In this document: positions 28,293-36,840 of the stretch, piece after piece | Layout: every line of letters begins with the position of its first letter | How positions within the stretch are numbered: position 1 is the first letter of the stretch | Virus record (IMG/VR): IMGVR_UViG_3300033141_005199 | Location: 1 to 58,395 of that record | Origin: a virus | Strand: one strand, 5' to 3' | DNA: 58,395 bases | Position numbers and translations under genes: made by a program | The notes under the pieces: generated by a model | What the model was told of the DNA's origin: nothing | Databases searched by the model: none | Seen by the model: the letters and a program-made list of their open reading frames with translations, nothing else

Positions 28293-30758
28293 TTGGCGGT
28301 TAAAACAGTCAACGTATTCAGGGAAGACTACGAGTATAACCCACACCCCGCGCAGAGACTAGTACACGCCAGCGAAGCCAGGATACGGTGCTTAGTGTGT
28401 GTCCCAGAGGACACTTTTCTCCTTGGGGAGAATAAGGAGGCTAAAGACATTTCCGTAGGCGATGTGCTTCTCGGATGTGATGGGGGTGAGGTTGCCGTAG
28501 TGGATAAGATTTACGCGTCGTCCAGTAGCCTTGTAGAGGTTAACGCAAGGGGGCTTCTCCCATTCAAGGTGACGCCTGAACACCCTCTCCTAGTGTCGGA
28601 GGTTGATAAAAACTCTAATTACTACGCTTACTCGAAGGGTAGGAGAAACAGGAAAACAGTTAAAACAGTTGTCTCAACGATGTGGGTTGAGGCTGGCGAC
28701 GTTGAATGCTTGCTTAGAGGCAAGGATTACAAGACTGAGTACTATTTACATCTCCCAGTAATTAAACCAGCGTCAAACCTAAAGGAATATAGGTTTAATA
28801 ACACATATCAAAAATATAGGCAGGGCTCCCTCCCCCTGAACAAGGATACGGCTTGGGCGATAGGGCTTTACATCGCGGAGGGGTTCGGGAAAAGAAGAGT
28901 TAATTGGTCGCTGTGTAATGATGAGGGTGATAAAGCTGAACGGCTTAAATCAATATTTGAGGAGTTAGGCTATTATGTAAGCATCAGGGAAAAACCAGAT
29001 GTCAGCCTACTTGTGGTCTCAGTCTCCTCCGCAAGCTTAGCCAGATTGTTTAGAGATATATGTGGGCATGGGGCACATAATAAACATATACCATACGACA
29101 TACTCTACCATGAAGACGAGGAAATATTGGCGTCTTGTCTGAGAGGGTATCTTGACGGTGATGCTTTCCAGAGAAAGAACACGCTGTATGTGGAGGGAAA
29201 TACTAGGAGCATCAGGTTGGCGTATGAGCTACAATTGGCTACAGCTAGACTAGGGCAACCATTAGTCCTACATAATGGCAGGTCAGATGACAGTATTTGT
29301 AATGGGCAACTAATTAAGGGGTCTAAGAGATATTGTTTCTCAATCACAGGGTACGACGTGTTGAGGAAGATGGGCTACGACGCGAAAAACCCTCAACAAG
29401 ACAGAAGCTTCTACATTAAACACGGCGACTACTTCCTGATGAAGCTGAAGTCAGCTAAGACAATACACAAGCAGACAAGGGTTATAAACTTCACAACATC
29501 TGATGGAACATTCCTCGTTTCAAACATAGTCACACATAACTGCGGACGTAAGTGGGGTAAGACAACCCTCGCCATAAACGAGGTTGTGGAGTATGCGGGT
29601 GTCCCTGAGAGCATCATCTGGTGGGTTAGCCCAACCTACGGGGTGGGTGACGTTGCGTGGAAGCGGCTGCTCCTCAACCTTAACCCGCTTATAATTAAGC
29701 GTAAGAGTGAGCGGGATAAAACCATCACGTTGATAAATGACACTGTGGTAGCGTTCAAATCCGCTGACAACGAGAAGGGGTTGGTCGGCGAGGGTCTTGA
29801 CTTCGTGGTTATGGAGGAGGCAGCCTACATTAAGGAGAGTGTCTGGTATGAGACTGTCAGACCGAACCTCGGCGACAGTATGCGGAAGGGCGACGCGTTG
29901 CTGATAACGACGCCGAACGGCATGAACTACGTGTACCGTGAGTGGCTGAAGGGTCAGGATAAGCGGTTCCTCGACTACGAGAGCTGGAGATTCGAGCTAA
30001 GCGTACTGCCTATACTTAACGAAGTCATAGACAATATGGACGGCGGCTTCCCCTCGTGGACTAACCCACACTGGACGCGGAAAGAGCTACTATCAATCAT
30101 ACATCAGCCACGCAACATACTACTCCAGGAATACGGCGGAAGATTCGTTGAGGATCTTAGCAACGTGTTCACAGGCGTAGACCAGGTTATAGATAGAAGC
30201 ATTGGGCTTGAAGACCCTGTGCCTGGTAAGAAGTACTATGTGGGCTTCGACGTGGCGCGTAGGGGTGCTGGTGACAACGCGGTTATAACGGTTGTTGACG
30301 GGGACTTGAAGGTGTGCAGGGAGGTTGTGATGAACGGTAAGCCTCTCCCAGTGCAGGTTAGGGTTGCGAAGGAGATATGCGAGGAGTATAATGGGGCGCC
30401 GATACTCGTGGACACGACTAACCCGATGGGTGACAGCGTATTCGAGTTCATATACGAGGAATATAACAACGCTAAGGGGTTCCACTACACTAACGCTAAT
30501 AAACGTGACCTAATGGATAACCTAAGCATCGTCATACAAACCCGTAAACTCAAGATACCGATGAAGAACGATGAACTAGAGGAGCTAGTCAGGGAGCTAA
30601 AGGTATTCGGCGCAGATAGAACCAGAAACGGCAACATAGTGTACAGCGCACCACCAGGCTTCAAGGATGACAGACCGAATGCACTTGCATTAGCTGTTTG
30701 GCTAGCAATGGAGCATAAGCAGAGGTCTAAACCATTCGCAAGATTCATGGTGATATAA
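28293..30758 (+). CDS. terL: Terminase large subunit interrupted by an intein
   Basis: The exteins total about 440 aa. They hold Walker A CGRKWGKTT, Walker B LDFVVMEEAAY, the coupling motif LLITTPNG, and the RNase H-like nuclease with aspartates in GFDVARRG, ILVDTTN and DRPNALAL. This ATPase-nuclease packages DNA into the capsid and cuts it. A 381-residue intein sits immediately before the Cys of Walker A (residues 36-416 of the precursor), so packaging depends on splicing. It is followed by the portal gene, with only a short spacer. Confidence 0.95.
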   Translation: MAVKTVNVFREDYEYNPHPAQRLVHASEARIRCLVCVPEDTFLLGENKEAKDISVGDVLLGCDGGEVAVVDKIYASSSSLVEVNARGLLPFKVTPEHPLLVSEVDKNSNYYAYSKGRRNRKTVKTVVSTMWVEAGDVECLLRGKDYKTEYYLHLPVIKPASNLKEYRFNNTYQKYRQGSLPLNKDTAWAIGLYIAEGFGKRRVNWSLCNDEGDKAERLKSIFEELGYYVSIREKPDVSLLVVSVSSASLARLFRDICGHGAHNKHIPYDILYHEDEEILASCLRGYLDGDAFQRKNTLYVEGNTRSIRLAYELQLATARLGQPLVLHNGRSDDSICNGQLIKGSKRYCFSITGYDVLRKMGYDAKNPQQDRSFYIKHGDYFLMKLKSAKTIHKQTRVINFTTSDGTFLVSNIVTHNCGRKWGKTTLAINEVVEYAGVPESIIWWVSPTYGVGDVAWKRLLLNLNPLIIKRKSERDKTITLINDTVVAFKSADNEKGLVGEGLDFVVMEEAAYIKESVWYETVRPNLGDSMRKGDALLITTPNGMNYVYREWLKGQDKRFLDYESWRFELSVLPILNEVIDNMDGGFPSWTNPHWTRKELLSIIHQPRNILLQEYGGRFVEDLSNVFTGVDQVIDRSIGLEDPVPGKKYYVGFDVARRGAGDNAVITVVDGDLKVCREVVMNGKPLPVQVRVAKEICEEYNGAPILVDTTNPMGDSVFEFIYEEYNNAKGFHYTNANKRDLMDNLSIVIQTRKLKIPMKNDELEELVRELKVFGADRTRNGNIVYSAPPGFKDDRPNALALAVWLAMEHKQRSKPFARFMVI
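28398..29540 (+). mobile_element. Intein in the large terminase (canonical, with LAGLIDADG endonuclease)
   Basis: This is an insertion of 381 residues between RIRCLV and CGRKWGKT. It starts with Cys (CVPEDTFLL), has a block B TPEH, ends in VTHN and is followed by Cys, as in class 1 inteins. LAGLIDADG-type motifs are IGLYIAEGF and LRGYLDGDA. The central part is more A+T-rich than the exteins. Confidence 0.92.
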
Positions 30759-30817
30759 GGATTGATAGAGATAAAAACGTTACCCATAAATGATGCGGTT
30801 AGTAATGGTGAAGTAGG

Positions 30818-32467
30818 ATGACCAGCATACTTGACACCATCGCAGATAGGTTCGGATACACTAGGAAGGCGGCTGGCGCAAGCATCATACCTGTATACGC
30901 GGATAGCCCGGCGGCTAAGCCACGTGAGCCGAAGTGGGACTACTACACGTTATATGATGAGGCTGAGCGCAACTGGGTTGTGCAGGCTGCGGTTCAAACA
31001 CTGATACGTGAAGTGTTGCGCCCGGGGTGGAACCCGTACACGCCTAAATTCGTGTCTAAGTGTAATGCATGTGGGGAGGAGTTCGCCAAAATGGTTGACG
31101 AGTGCCCTATATGCGGAGGCACAGATATACGTAAACCCGACCCAAGGCAGAAGGAGGTAATCCGACGCATAATTGAGACTCCTAACAGGAACCGTGAGAC
31201 TTGGCGCAAGATACTGTACAGCATACTGTACCATGACTTAATCGCTGACAGGTGGTTCATGAGCATAGCCTACGCCCCGATAATCAGTAAAGACGGAGAC
31301 GTGATGGGTTATAAGCCATCCGAGCTCTATGTTGAAGACCCTAAAGTCATAGAGTTCGTCATGGATGCACGGGGCAGACTCGGCGCGAAGCCCTATGTGT
31401 GCCCACACTGCTTAAGGGAGGATATGTTAGGGGAGGATGCTTCAAGCGACGACATCCAGTACATTAGCTACGAGGAGGGCGCCGTGTGCCCAGTCTGTGG
31501 GAGACCTATGCTTCCGACAACCTACGTGCAGAAATATAATGATAAAACCTACCTCAGATTCACCGACATAGAGATGATCCACGGTAGCACATATAGGCCG
31601 TCGCCTGACCCAGATTCTCAGCCACGACTGGTGTCGGCGTGGAGCAGTCTCCAAACAATGAAGGCGATGGATGAATGGTTCTACGACACGTATAGTGAGG
31701 GTATGCTGGGTAAAATCGTGTTTAACCCAAGCCTCTCGCAGAACAGTATGGATGAGCTTGCGGCGAGCATACGGAGCCAGATAAAGGCACTGGATCAGAC
31801 AGACGCTACGACTGGGGAGGCACGCGTCAAGAAGACTGCACGCATCCTATTCCTAGGAGGCGGTGGAAGCGGTAAAGGCGAGGCAATAACGGTTCACAAC
31901 CTCATGGATGACCCGACCGCCATGAAGGCAATCGAGTACTATAACAAATGTGTGTCAGCGATACTCAGCGTCTACGGGATACAGGCGTCCTTCGTCAACG
32001 TTGACCAGAGGAGCGGTGGAAGCGGAAGCATGGCGGTTAAGCTGGAGGTTCAGAACCACGTCGTAGAGGCTCTTCAAAGGGATAAAGAGGATGCGATAAA
32101 CACTCAGCTATACAGGATACTCGGCGTAACCGACTACGAGTTCAGGTTCAACCCAGTGGTGCAGAGAGACGCCTTGGTTGAGGCGCAGATACAGCAGATA
32201 AAGGCTAGCGCGATGAGCTACCTGCTGTCAAGCGGAGTAGACTTCGAGGTAGACGAGAACTGGGTGATAGTTCCACGCGGGAAACCAGTCCACACCCCAC
32301 AGCAAAGCGTATCTGGTGAGGGAACCACTCCTCAGAAGCCGCAGGTAAGCGACAGAACGGGCAGAGTGATAGAGGGTACGACGGTTCAGCGTAACCCATT
32401 CAACATGAATGAGGATAACAGGGGTGAGGGTGACAGCGTTGTCCCAGGCAGGGGGGCGGTGAGGTAG
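30818..32467 (+). CDS. Portal protein with two zinc-ribbon insertions
   Basis: The 549-aa chain follows the terminase and has portal-like features: an N-terminal WVVQAAVQTLIREVL helix, a central beta region and a long C-terminal helical part (YYNKCVSAILSVYGIQ, GSMAVKLEVQNHVVEALQRD). The portal forms the dodecameric ring through which DNA enters. Unusually, two CxxC...CxxC pairs are present, CNAC...CPIC near residues 80-100 and CPHC...CPVC near residues 190-230, suggesting two bound zinc ions. The C-terminal 60 residues are polar and probably disordered. Confidence 0.85.
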   Translation: MTSILDTIADRFGYTRKAAGASIIPVYADSPAAKPREPKWDYYTLYDEAERNWVVQAAVQTLIREVLRPGWNPYTPKFVSKCNACGEEFAKMVDECPICGGTDIRKPDPRQKEVIRRIIETPNRNRETWRKILYSILYHDLIADRWFMSIAYAPIISKDGDVMGYKPSELYVEDPKVIEFVMDARGRLGAKPYVCPHCLREDMLGEDASSDDIQYISYEEGAVCPVCGRPMLPTTYVQKYNDKTYLRFTDIEMIHGSTYRPSPDPDSQPRLVSAWSSLQTMKAMDEWFYDTYSEGMLGKIVFNPSLSQNSMDELAASIRSQIKALDQTDATTGEARVKKTARILFLGGGGSGKGEAITVHNLMDDPTAMKAIEYYNKCVSAILSVYGIQASFVNVDQRSGGSGSMAVKLEVQNHVVEALQRDKEDAINTQLYRILGVTDYEFRFNPVVQRDALVEAQIQQIKASAMSYLLSSGVDFEVDENWVIVPRGKPVHTPQQSVSGEGTTPQKPQVSDRTGRVIEGTTVQRNPFNMNEDNRGEGDSVVPGRGAVR

Positions 32468-32469
32468 CT

Positions 32470-32628
32470 GTGATTCCGCGTAGACGTGGGAGACATGGTA
32501 AAATATATGGCCCATACTTCATGATGGATGAGAACGGTGAGGAGGTTTTCCTACCCACCCTAAAGGATAAGAGGAGGTATCTTGAGATGATTAATGAGAG
32601 ACGTGTGAAGCGGGAGGCTGAGGGGTAG
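32470..32628 (+). CDS. Small basic protein, 52 aa
   Basis: GTG 32470 follows the portal stop by two bases, and the TAG abuts the ATG of the protease gene. The product is strongly basic (PRRRGRHGK, then KDKRRYLEMINERRVKRE). It fills the gap completely, in line with the compact gene packing. Possibly a head accessory protein; function unknown. Confidence 0.6.
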   Translation: MIPRRRGRHGKIYGPYFMMDENGEEVFLPTLKDKRRYLEMINERRVKREAEG

Positions 32629-33441
32629 ATGCCTATACCTGAGCCACGTGAAGGCGAGGAGCAGTCCGAGTTCATAAGCAGATGCGTCGAGGCGATAGCA
32701 GGCGAATACGATGACGTTAAGCAGGCAGTCGCCATATGCTACACGACGTGGGAGCGAGCCAAGAACCCCACTGTCAAAGAGGAGACTGGGAAAAGCGACT
32801 GCGGATGCAGTAAGGAGGACTCTGACCTTAACTTCGTCTCAATAATAACTAAGAGTGATGATAGGTTCATAATAGGTGGATACGCGAACGTCTACATGCT
32901 GGATGCAGACGGTAAAGTCGTGCCAGACTACGATAACGAGGTTGTGTCGCTTGAAGCCCTCGACGAAGCCCTCAAAGTCATGATGAAGAGGGTGAGCAGA
33001 CGTAACCTGATGCTGTACCACAGTAACGTGCAGATAGGGGAGATAATACATGAGTACACTGACTCAGAGGGGGTAACGTGGAAAACCCACGTAGTCCATG
33101 AGCCACACGATCAATATGAGAAGAAGGGCTTATTCATCGTCTGCGAAGTGTTCGATGACACGCCGATAAGCAGAGACATCAGGAAGCAGATGGAGGATGA
33201 GAAGCTACTCAGCTTCAGCATAGGCGGAATCCCCATCAAGAAGGAGCATAAATGCGACGACGAGAAATGCTGGACAGAGATAACGAAGCTATACCTAGCC
33301 GAAGTCAGCTCCTGTGAGAAAGGCGTAAACCAGGAGAGCAAAGCCTTCATATTGAAGCAGCTGGCTGAGGAGAGGCTTCTAGCGGAGATAGCTGAGAGGA
33401 TAAGTGAGCTTGAGGAAGCCATACTCGGCTACACGCAGTAG
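32629..33441 (+). CDS. Prohead protease (XkdF-like)
   Basis: The first 45 residues (EFISRCVEAIAGEYDD, AVAICYTTWERA) form a small module common at the start of phage head proteins. The remainder (FIIGGYANVYMLDADG, LMLYHSNVQIGEI, LLSFSIGGIPIKKE, YLAEVSSCEKGVN) matches XkdF/HK97-type prohead protease domains, with the SFSIGG strand and an ES/VS segment near the active site. It would trim scaffold and capsid proteins during maturation. Position between portal and scaffold genes agrees. Confidence 0.8.
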   Translation: MPIPEPREGEEQSEFISRCVEAIAGEYDDVKQAVAICYTTWERAKNPTVKEETGKSDCGCSKEDSDLNFVSIITKSDDRFIIGGYANVYMLDADGKVVPDYDNEVVSLEALDEALKVMMKRVSRRNLMLYHSNVQIGEIIHEYTDSEGVTWKTHVVHEPHDQYEKKGLFIVCEVFDDTPISRDIRKQMEDEKLLSFSIGGIPIKKEHKCDDEKCWTEITKLYLAEVSSCEKGVNQESKAFILKQLAEERLLAEIAERISELEEAILGYTQ

Positions 33442-33512
33442 ACGCTTCAAACCCACGCCTCCTACACCATGGACACAATTTATCCACCAAACAGTAGTAA
33501 AAAACACCGATA

Positions 33513-33534
33513 CATATAAATACCGTCATATAAA
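33513..33534 (+). promoter_or_regulatory. Double TATA promoter before the scaffold and capsid genes
   Basis: Two TATA-like boxes, CATATAAATAC (33513-33523) and CATATAAATCC (33528-33537), lie 20-35 nt before ATG 33553. Upstream at about 33485-33505, CACCA and GTAGTAAA elements recall the duplicated operator found at 37921 and 42499. Confidence 0.55.
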
Positions 33535-33552
33535 TCCACCTATAGACGACAC

Positions 33553-34398
33553 ATGCCGTGCAACGATTCTACTACAATAGAAGACTTAATGAAGCGACTG
33601 GAGAAACTGGAGAAAGCCGTATGGACAACCGCGTACCAGAACAAGCTACCTGACGAAAACTTCTTCTACGTGGAGCCTGGAGGCGAGAAAGACGAGGAAG
33701 GCAAAACAGTGCCACGGAGCCTACGCCACCTACCATACAAGGATGACGAGGGCAGAATCGACAGAGAACACGTATTAGCCGCGTGGCAAGCCCTACATGG
33801 AGCCAGAGGAGGACTTGGCGACTGGGCTACCCCGGAGGTGAAGGAGCAGATACGGCGCAAGATACTTGCAGCAGCGAAGAAGATAGGACTGGAGTTGAGC
33901 GAGGAGAAGAGCAGAGACGTGGTTGACACGGCTGGTATAGTCGAAGACAAAACAGAGAAGGCTGAAAAACATATGAGTGAAGAAGAGAATAAAGCAGAGG
34001 AAGTGGAGGAAGTCGTAGACGAGAAGGCTGAAGACAAGCCAGAGCCTCAACCCGAAGAGGAGAAGGAGACGGTGGCTAAGGGCGACGAGCCTAAAAGAGA
34101 GGACTACGAGTCCCCAGAGGAGTTCTACAAAGCCTACAGTGAGTGGATTAAAGCCAAACAGGCTGAGAAGCCAGTTACAGCGGTGGAGCTGGAGAAAGCG
34201 TTAGAGGACTTCAAGAAGGAAATACTGGCATCCATCAAGGATGTGGCGATACTGGATGGCGTAACCCTAGGTGAAGCCGTCAAGAAGAGCATACCTTTGG
34301 CGAGGAAAACACAGGTTGCCGCAGTCGACTACAAGGAATGGGTGTCGAAGGCACTGGAATTGGAGCCTCAGAGAGTACTAGTCACGGAGGAAAGGTGA
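33553..34398 (+). CDS. Scaffold-like head protein
   Basis: The N-terminal 115 residues contain RSLRHLPYKDDEGRIDREH and RRKILAAAKKIG, a module also seen attached to phage head proteases and structural proteins. Residues of about 130-200 are extremely acidic and low in complexity. The C-terminal 80 residues are helical (VELEKALEDFKKEIL) and end in LVTEER just before the capsid gene. Position and charge suggest a scaffold or capsid assembly protein. Confidence 0.7.
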   Translation: MPCNDSTTIEDLMKRLEKLEKAVWTTAYQNKLPDENFFYVEPGGEKDEEGKTVPRSLRHLPYKDDEGRIDREHVLAAWQALHGARGGLGDWATPEVKEQIRRKILAAAKKIGLELSEEKSRDVVDTAGIVEDKTEKAEKHMSEEENKAEEVEEVVDEKAEDKPEPQPEEEKETVAKGDEPKREDYESPEEFYKAYSEWIKAKQAEKPVTAVELEKALEDFKKEILASIKDVAILDGVTLGEAVKKSIPLARKTQVAAVDYKEWVSKALELEPQRVLVTEER

Positions 34399-34407
34399 TA
34401 AAGGGAA

Positions 34408-35703
34408 ATGTTATTCAAACAACCAGTGATAAATAAGAATGCACCGGAGTTCGGCTCAAAAGAGTACATAGACTACTGGTATAACCAAGGAGGAATCTAC
34501 AAGGCGTTAACAGGCGTAAAGAACGTTGCAACCCTAAACAAGGCAATAGCGCCATGGGATCCCCCAGCCTCACCCTACGGCACATACTTTGAGCCAAAGT
34601 TCTCCGCAGACGTAATGGCGTGGGTGATGCGCAGCGACACCCTGTTCCGCATACTCCCGAAGACCACGTTCCAGAGATACGGGGACAGCTTCAAATACTT
34701 CGCGTCAGACCTCTCAGGAGCAACAGGCGTAGACGGTGGAAGCACGCCGTTCGCCAGCGGGAGCAGTGAGTCAGGTCCAACACTAGCGTCGTTCGAGGAG
34801 TTTAAACCCGCCTACATTATGGATCCGTGGGAGACTGACTTCACCAGCGTGATAGAGAGTCAGTGGCAGCAGACGCCGTCCACAGACGCTGAGTGGCTGA
34901 GGCAGTACCACGCACAGCTGTTCCCAGACCAGATTGACAAGATGCTCACCGAGGACGTTGACACAGTAGCCAACGACGGCTCATCCAACCTGAACGTGGA
35001 GAGCATTGACCGCATCTGCAGCGACTACACTGAGAGCGGGGCAGGCACCACATTCGTAAGCGCAGCGACGGACGGAGACATCTACTGGGGTAAGTCAAGC
35101 CCACTGGTCGACAGAAGCGCGGATAGCGGCGACGTATTCGGAGCCAACGTAGATCTACCCGCCACAGCCGCCGCACGCGTGCTAAGCCTCGACATGATTG
35201 ACGACGTTGTAGCGGACTGCCTAGACTACGCGCCGAGCAAGAACTTCATCATGGTGACTGGGCCGAGGACAGTCAACGAGATTGAGAAGCTTACTGAGGG
35301 TAAGCAGAGGTACAGTGACAGCTGGATAGATGGACCCGTAGGCGTCGAGTACACTGTTAACGGGGTGCGCACCAGACCTGGCAGGGACGCTGGCTTCCTC
35401 GTAAGCAGCTACATGACTAACGGGATACGTATCCCGATATTCGAGAATAAGCACGTGGTCGGCGAGAACGGGAACAATAGGACAACCAAGGTGACTGACA
35501 ACGACATCGGCAACATCTACATACTGAACCTAGACACCGTTGAGCTCAGGGTAGCGTTGCCTGCAACATACTGGAAGACTCCCCCAGAGGCTAGGCTGAC
35601 TGGTGACCGCCTCAAGGATAGACACGCCCTCATGATGGGGCTGCAGCTAATCTGCACAAACTTCCGAAGTAATGGCGCAATAAAGTATCTCAAGAGTGCT
35701 TGA
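34408..35703 (+). CDS. Major capsid protein (HK97 fold)
   Basis: The 431-aa protein follows the scaffold-like gene and has the length of HK97-type capsid proteins. Features that fit are the long N-terminal arm (residues 1-60), a glycine/serine-rich loop (SGATGVDGGSTPFASGSS) where the E-loop should be, the SKNFIMVTGPRTVNEIEKL helix region and the C-terminal NIYILNLDTVELRVALPATYWKTPP. The gene starts at ATG 34408 behind AAAGGG and ends before a T8 terminator. Identification relies on order and fold pattern. Confidence 0.85.
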   Translation: MLFKQPVINKNAPEFGSKEYIDYWYNQGGIYKALTGVKNVATLNKAIAPWDPPASPYGTYFEPKFSADVMAWVMRSDTLFRILPKTTFQRYGDSFKYFASDLSGATGVDGGSTPFASGSSESGPTLASFEEFKPAYIMDPWETDFTSVIESQWQQTPSTDAEWLRQYHAQLFPDQIDKMLTEDVDTVANDGSSNLNVESIDRICSDYTESGAGTTFVSAATDGDIYWGKSSPLVDRSADSGDVFGANVDLPATAAARVLSLDMIDDVVADCLDYAPSKNFIMVTGPRTVNEIEKLTEGKQRYSDSWIDGPVGVEYTVNGVRTRPGRDAGFLVSSYMTNGIRIPIFENKHVVGENGNNRTTKVTDNDIGNIYILNLDTVELRVALPATYWKTPPEARLTGDRLKDRHALMMGLQLICTNFRSNGAIKYLKSA

Positions 35704-35704
35704 T

Positions 35705-35733
35705 AACCCTCTTTCCCCTATTTTTTTTATTTA
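35705..35733 (+). terminator. Terminator after the capsid gene
   Basis: CTCTTTCCCC followed by a run of eight T (35721-35728) and TATTTATAA lies directly after the capsid stop codon, the strongest terminator-like tract in the late region. Confidence 0.6.
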
Positions 35734-35809
35734 TAACATTGTTTTGGTGTATCGTAATCTTTTTATAGGTTCATGTGGATAAGTCTGTGACTTTAACTAG
35801 GTGGTGTAG

Positions 35810-36259
35810 GTGGGTAGGTTTAACAAGGATGTAATGTGGAGTAGTGCGTCATGTGAGTGGGAGACGCCTCAAGATATATTTGATGAATTAGATGAAGTGT
35901 TCCGTTTTACGCTTGACCCTTGTGCTACACCCAGCAACGCTAAATGTAATCTATACTACACTGTTGAGGATGACGGGTTATCTAAGAGCTGGACTGGGCA
36001 CCATGTCTTCATGAATCCACCGTATGGTCGTGAGATCGCTAAGTGGGTTAGGAAGGCGTATCTTGAGTCACTGAACCCTGACACAGTTGTAGTCTGTCTT
36101 CTACCATCTAGGACTGACACGCATTGGTTCCATGAGTACTGTGCCAAGGGGGAAATATGGTTTGTGAAGGGTAGGCTTAAATTCGGTGGAGCTAAGAACA
36201 GTGCACCGTTTCCCTCAATGATAGTGATATTCCCGAAGAACCGAGGAGCTAAACCGTAG
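35810..36259 (+). CDS. DNA N6-adenine methyltransferase (phage Dam type)
   Basis: The 149-aa protein matches the small phage-type adenine methyltransferase family: ETPQDIFDELDEVFRF, TLDPCATPSNAKC, then VFMNPPYGREIAKWV with the catalytic NPPY, and a final SMIVIF strand. It transfers a methyl group from S-adenosylmethionine to adenine, probably shielding viral DNA. It starts at GTG 35810 below a CTTTTTATAGG promoter, between capsid and fibre genes, and meets a divergent regulator gene end to end. Confidence 0.9.
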   Translation: MGRFNKDVMWSSASCEWETPQDIFDELDEVFRFTLDPCATPSNAKCNLYYTVEDDGLSKSWTGHHVFMNPPYGREIAKWVRKAYLESLNPDTVVVCLLPSRTDTHWFHEYCAKGEIWFVKGRLKFGGAKNSAPFPSMIVIFPKNRGAKP

Positions 36260-36461
36260 ACTGCTTTTCATCATAGTATCCGTTTAGGTGTCGCCAGACC
36301 GTTGACGGAGCGTAGCCGAAGTACCGCGCTATCCCCCGTATGCTCCACCCCTCCTCGCAGTGTAGACGCCTCCACTCGTCAACTATGCTCTGCGGAACCC
36401 TTGGGCGACCCGCCTTCCGCCTCACCCAGCTAGGCTCAGAAACACCGCCCACCGTATTCAT
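36249..36461 (-). CDS. Helix-turn-helix regulator
   Basis: The chain GRPRVPQSIVDEWRRLH followed by GWSIRGIARYFGYAPSTVWRHL is a resolvase/Hin-type helix-turn-helix with a basic N-terminal arm (RRKAGRPR), 70 aa in all. It is transcribed divergently from a structural gene. The shared promoter contains a perfect inverted repeat, so autoregulation is likely. I chose ATG 36461, 25 nt from the centre of the TATA box; the open frame to 36506 runs through the promoter. Confidence 0.75.
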   Translation of the reverse strand: MNTVGGVSEPSWVRRKAGRPRVPQSIVDEWRRLHCEEGWSIRGIARYFGYAPSTVWRHLNGYYDEKQSTV

Positions 36462-36472
36462 AATTGTTCCAA

Positions 36473-36500
36473 TACAATACCTATATATATTGGTATTGTA
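36473..36500. promoter_or_regulatory. Bidirectional TATA box flanked by a perfect 9-bp inverted repeat (operator)
   Basis: TACAATACC (36473-36481) and GGTATTGTA (36492-36500) form a perfect inverted repeat around TATATATATT. ATG 36461 on the left and ATG 36510 on the right both lie 24-25 nt from the box, so both transcripts can be leaderless. A dimer of the adjacent helix-turn-helix protein bound here would block both. Confidence 0.8.
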
Positions 36501-36509
36501 AGTCAAAAC

Positions 36510-36797
36510 ATGGAGAACATGACGTTCAGCTACAGCCGTAACACGAGGAAGAAAATAGACCTATTCGGCACAACCTACGCTACGTGGGGAACATTCACAA
36601 ACGGCGCAACGGATAGCGGCGGAGACATAGACACTGGGCTAGGCTACGTGTACAGCGTATTCCTCCAGCACAAGGGGGGCACAGCGGTCGCAACCGCGCC
36701 CGTCGTCAACGAGACGCTTCCCAAGAGCGGTGGAACCGTCACAATAGTCACAGCCGCAGGTGCCGACGGCTTCTGGCTTGCACTAGGCGAAGCATAG
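36510..36797 (+). CDS. Small virion structural protein (decoration or fibre type)
   Basis: This 95-aa beta-rich protein contains ATWGTFTNGATDSGGDIDTGL, VYSVFLQHKGG and TVTIVTAAGADGFWLALGE, a pattern seen in small phage structural proteins encoded among head and tail genes. It would be part of the virion surface. The mRNA is probably leaderless and under the operator it shares with the regulator. Confidence 0.6.
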   Translation: MENMTFSYSRNTRKKIDLFGTTYATWGTFTNGATDSGGDIDTGLGYVYSVFLQHKGGTAVATAPVVNETLPKSGGTVTIVTAAGADGFWLALGEA

Positions 36798-36806
36798 GAA
36801 CCGTAG

Positions 36807-36816
36807 GGTTTTTAAG
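36807..36816 (+). promoter_or_regulatory. TATA box of the glycosyltransferase gene
   Basis: GGGTTTTTAAGCC lies about 29 nt before ATG 36841, consistent with a leaderless transcript. Confidence 0.55.
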
Positions 36817-36840
36817 CCACACATCCACATATTTTTTCTG

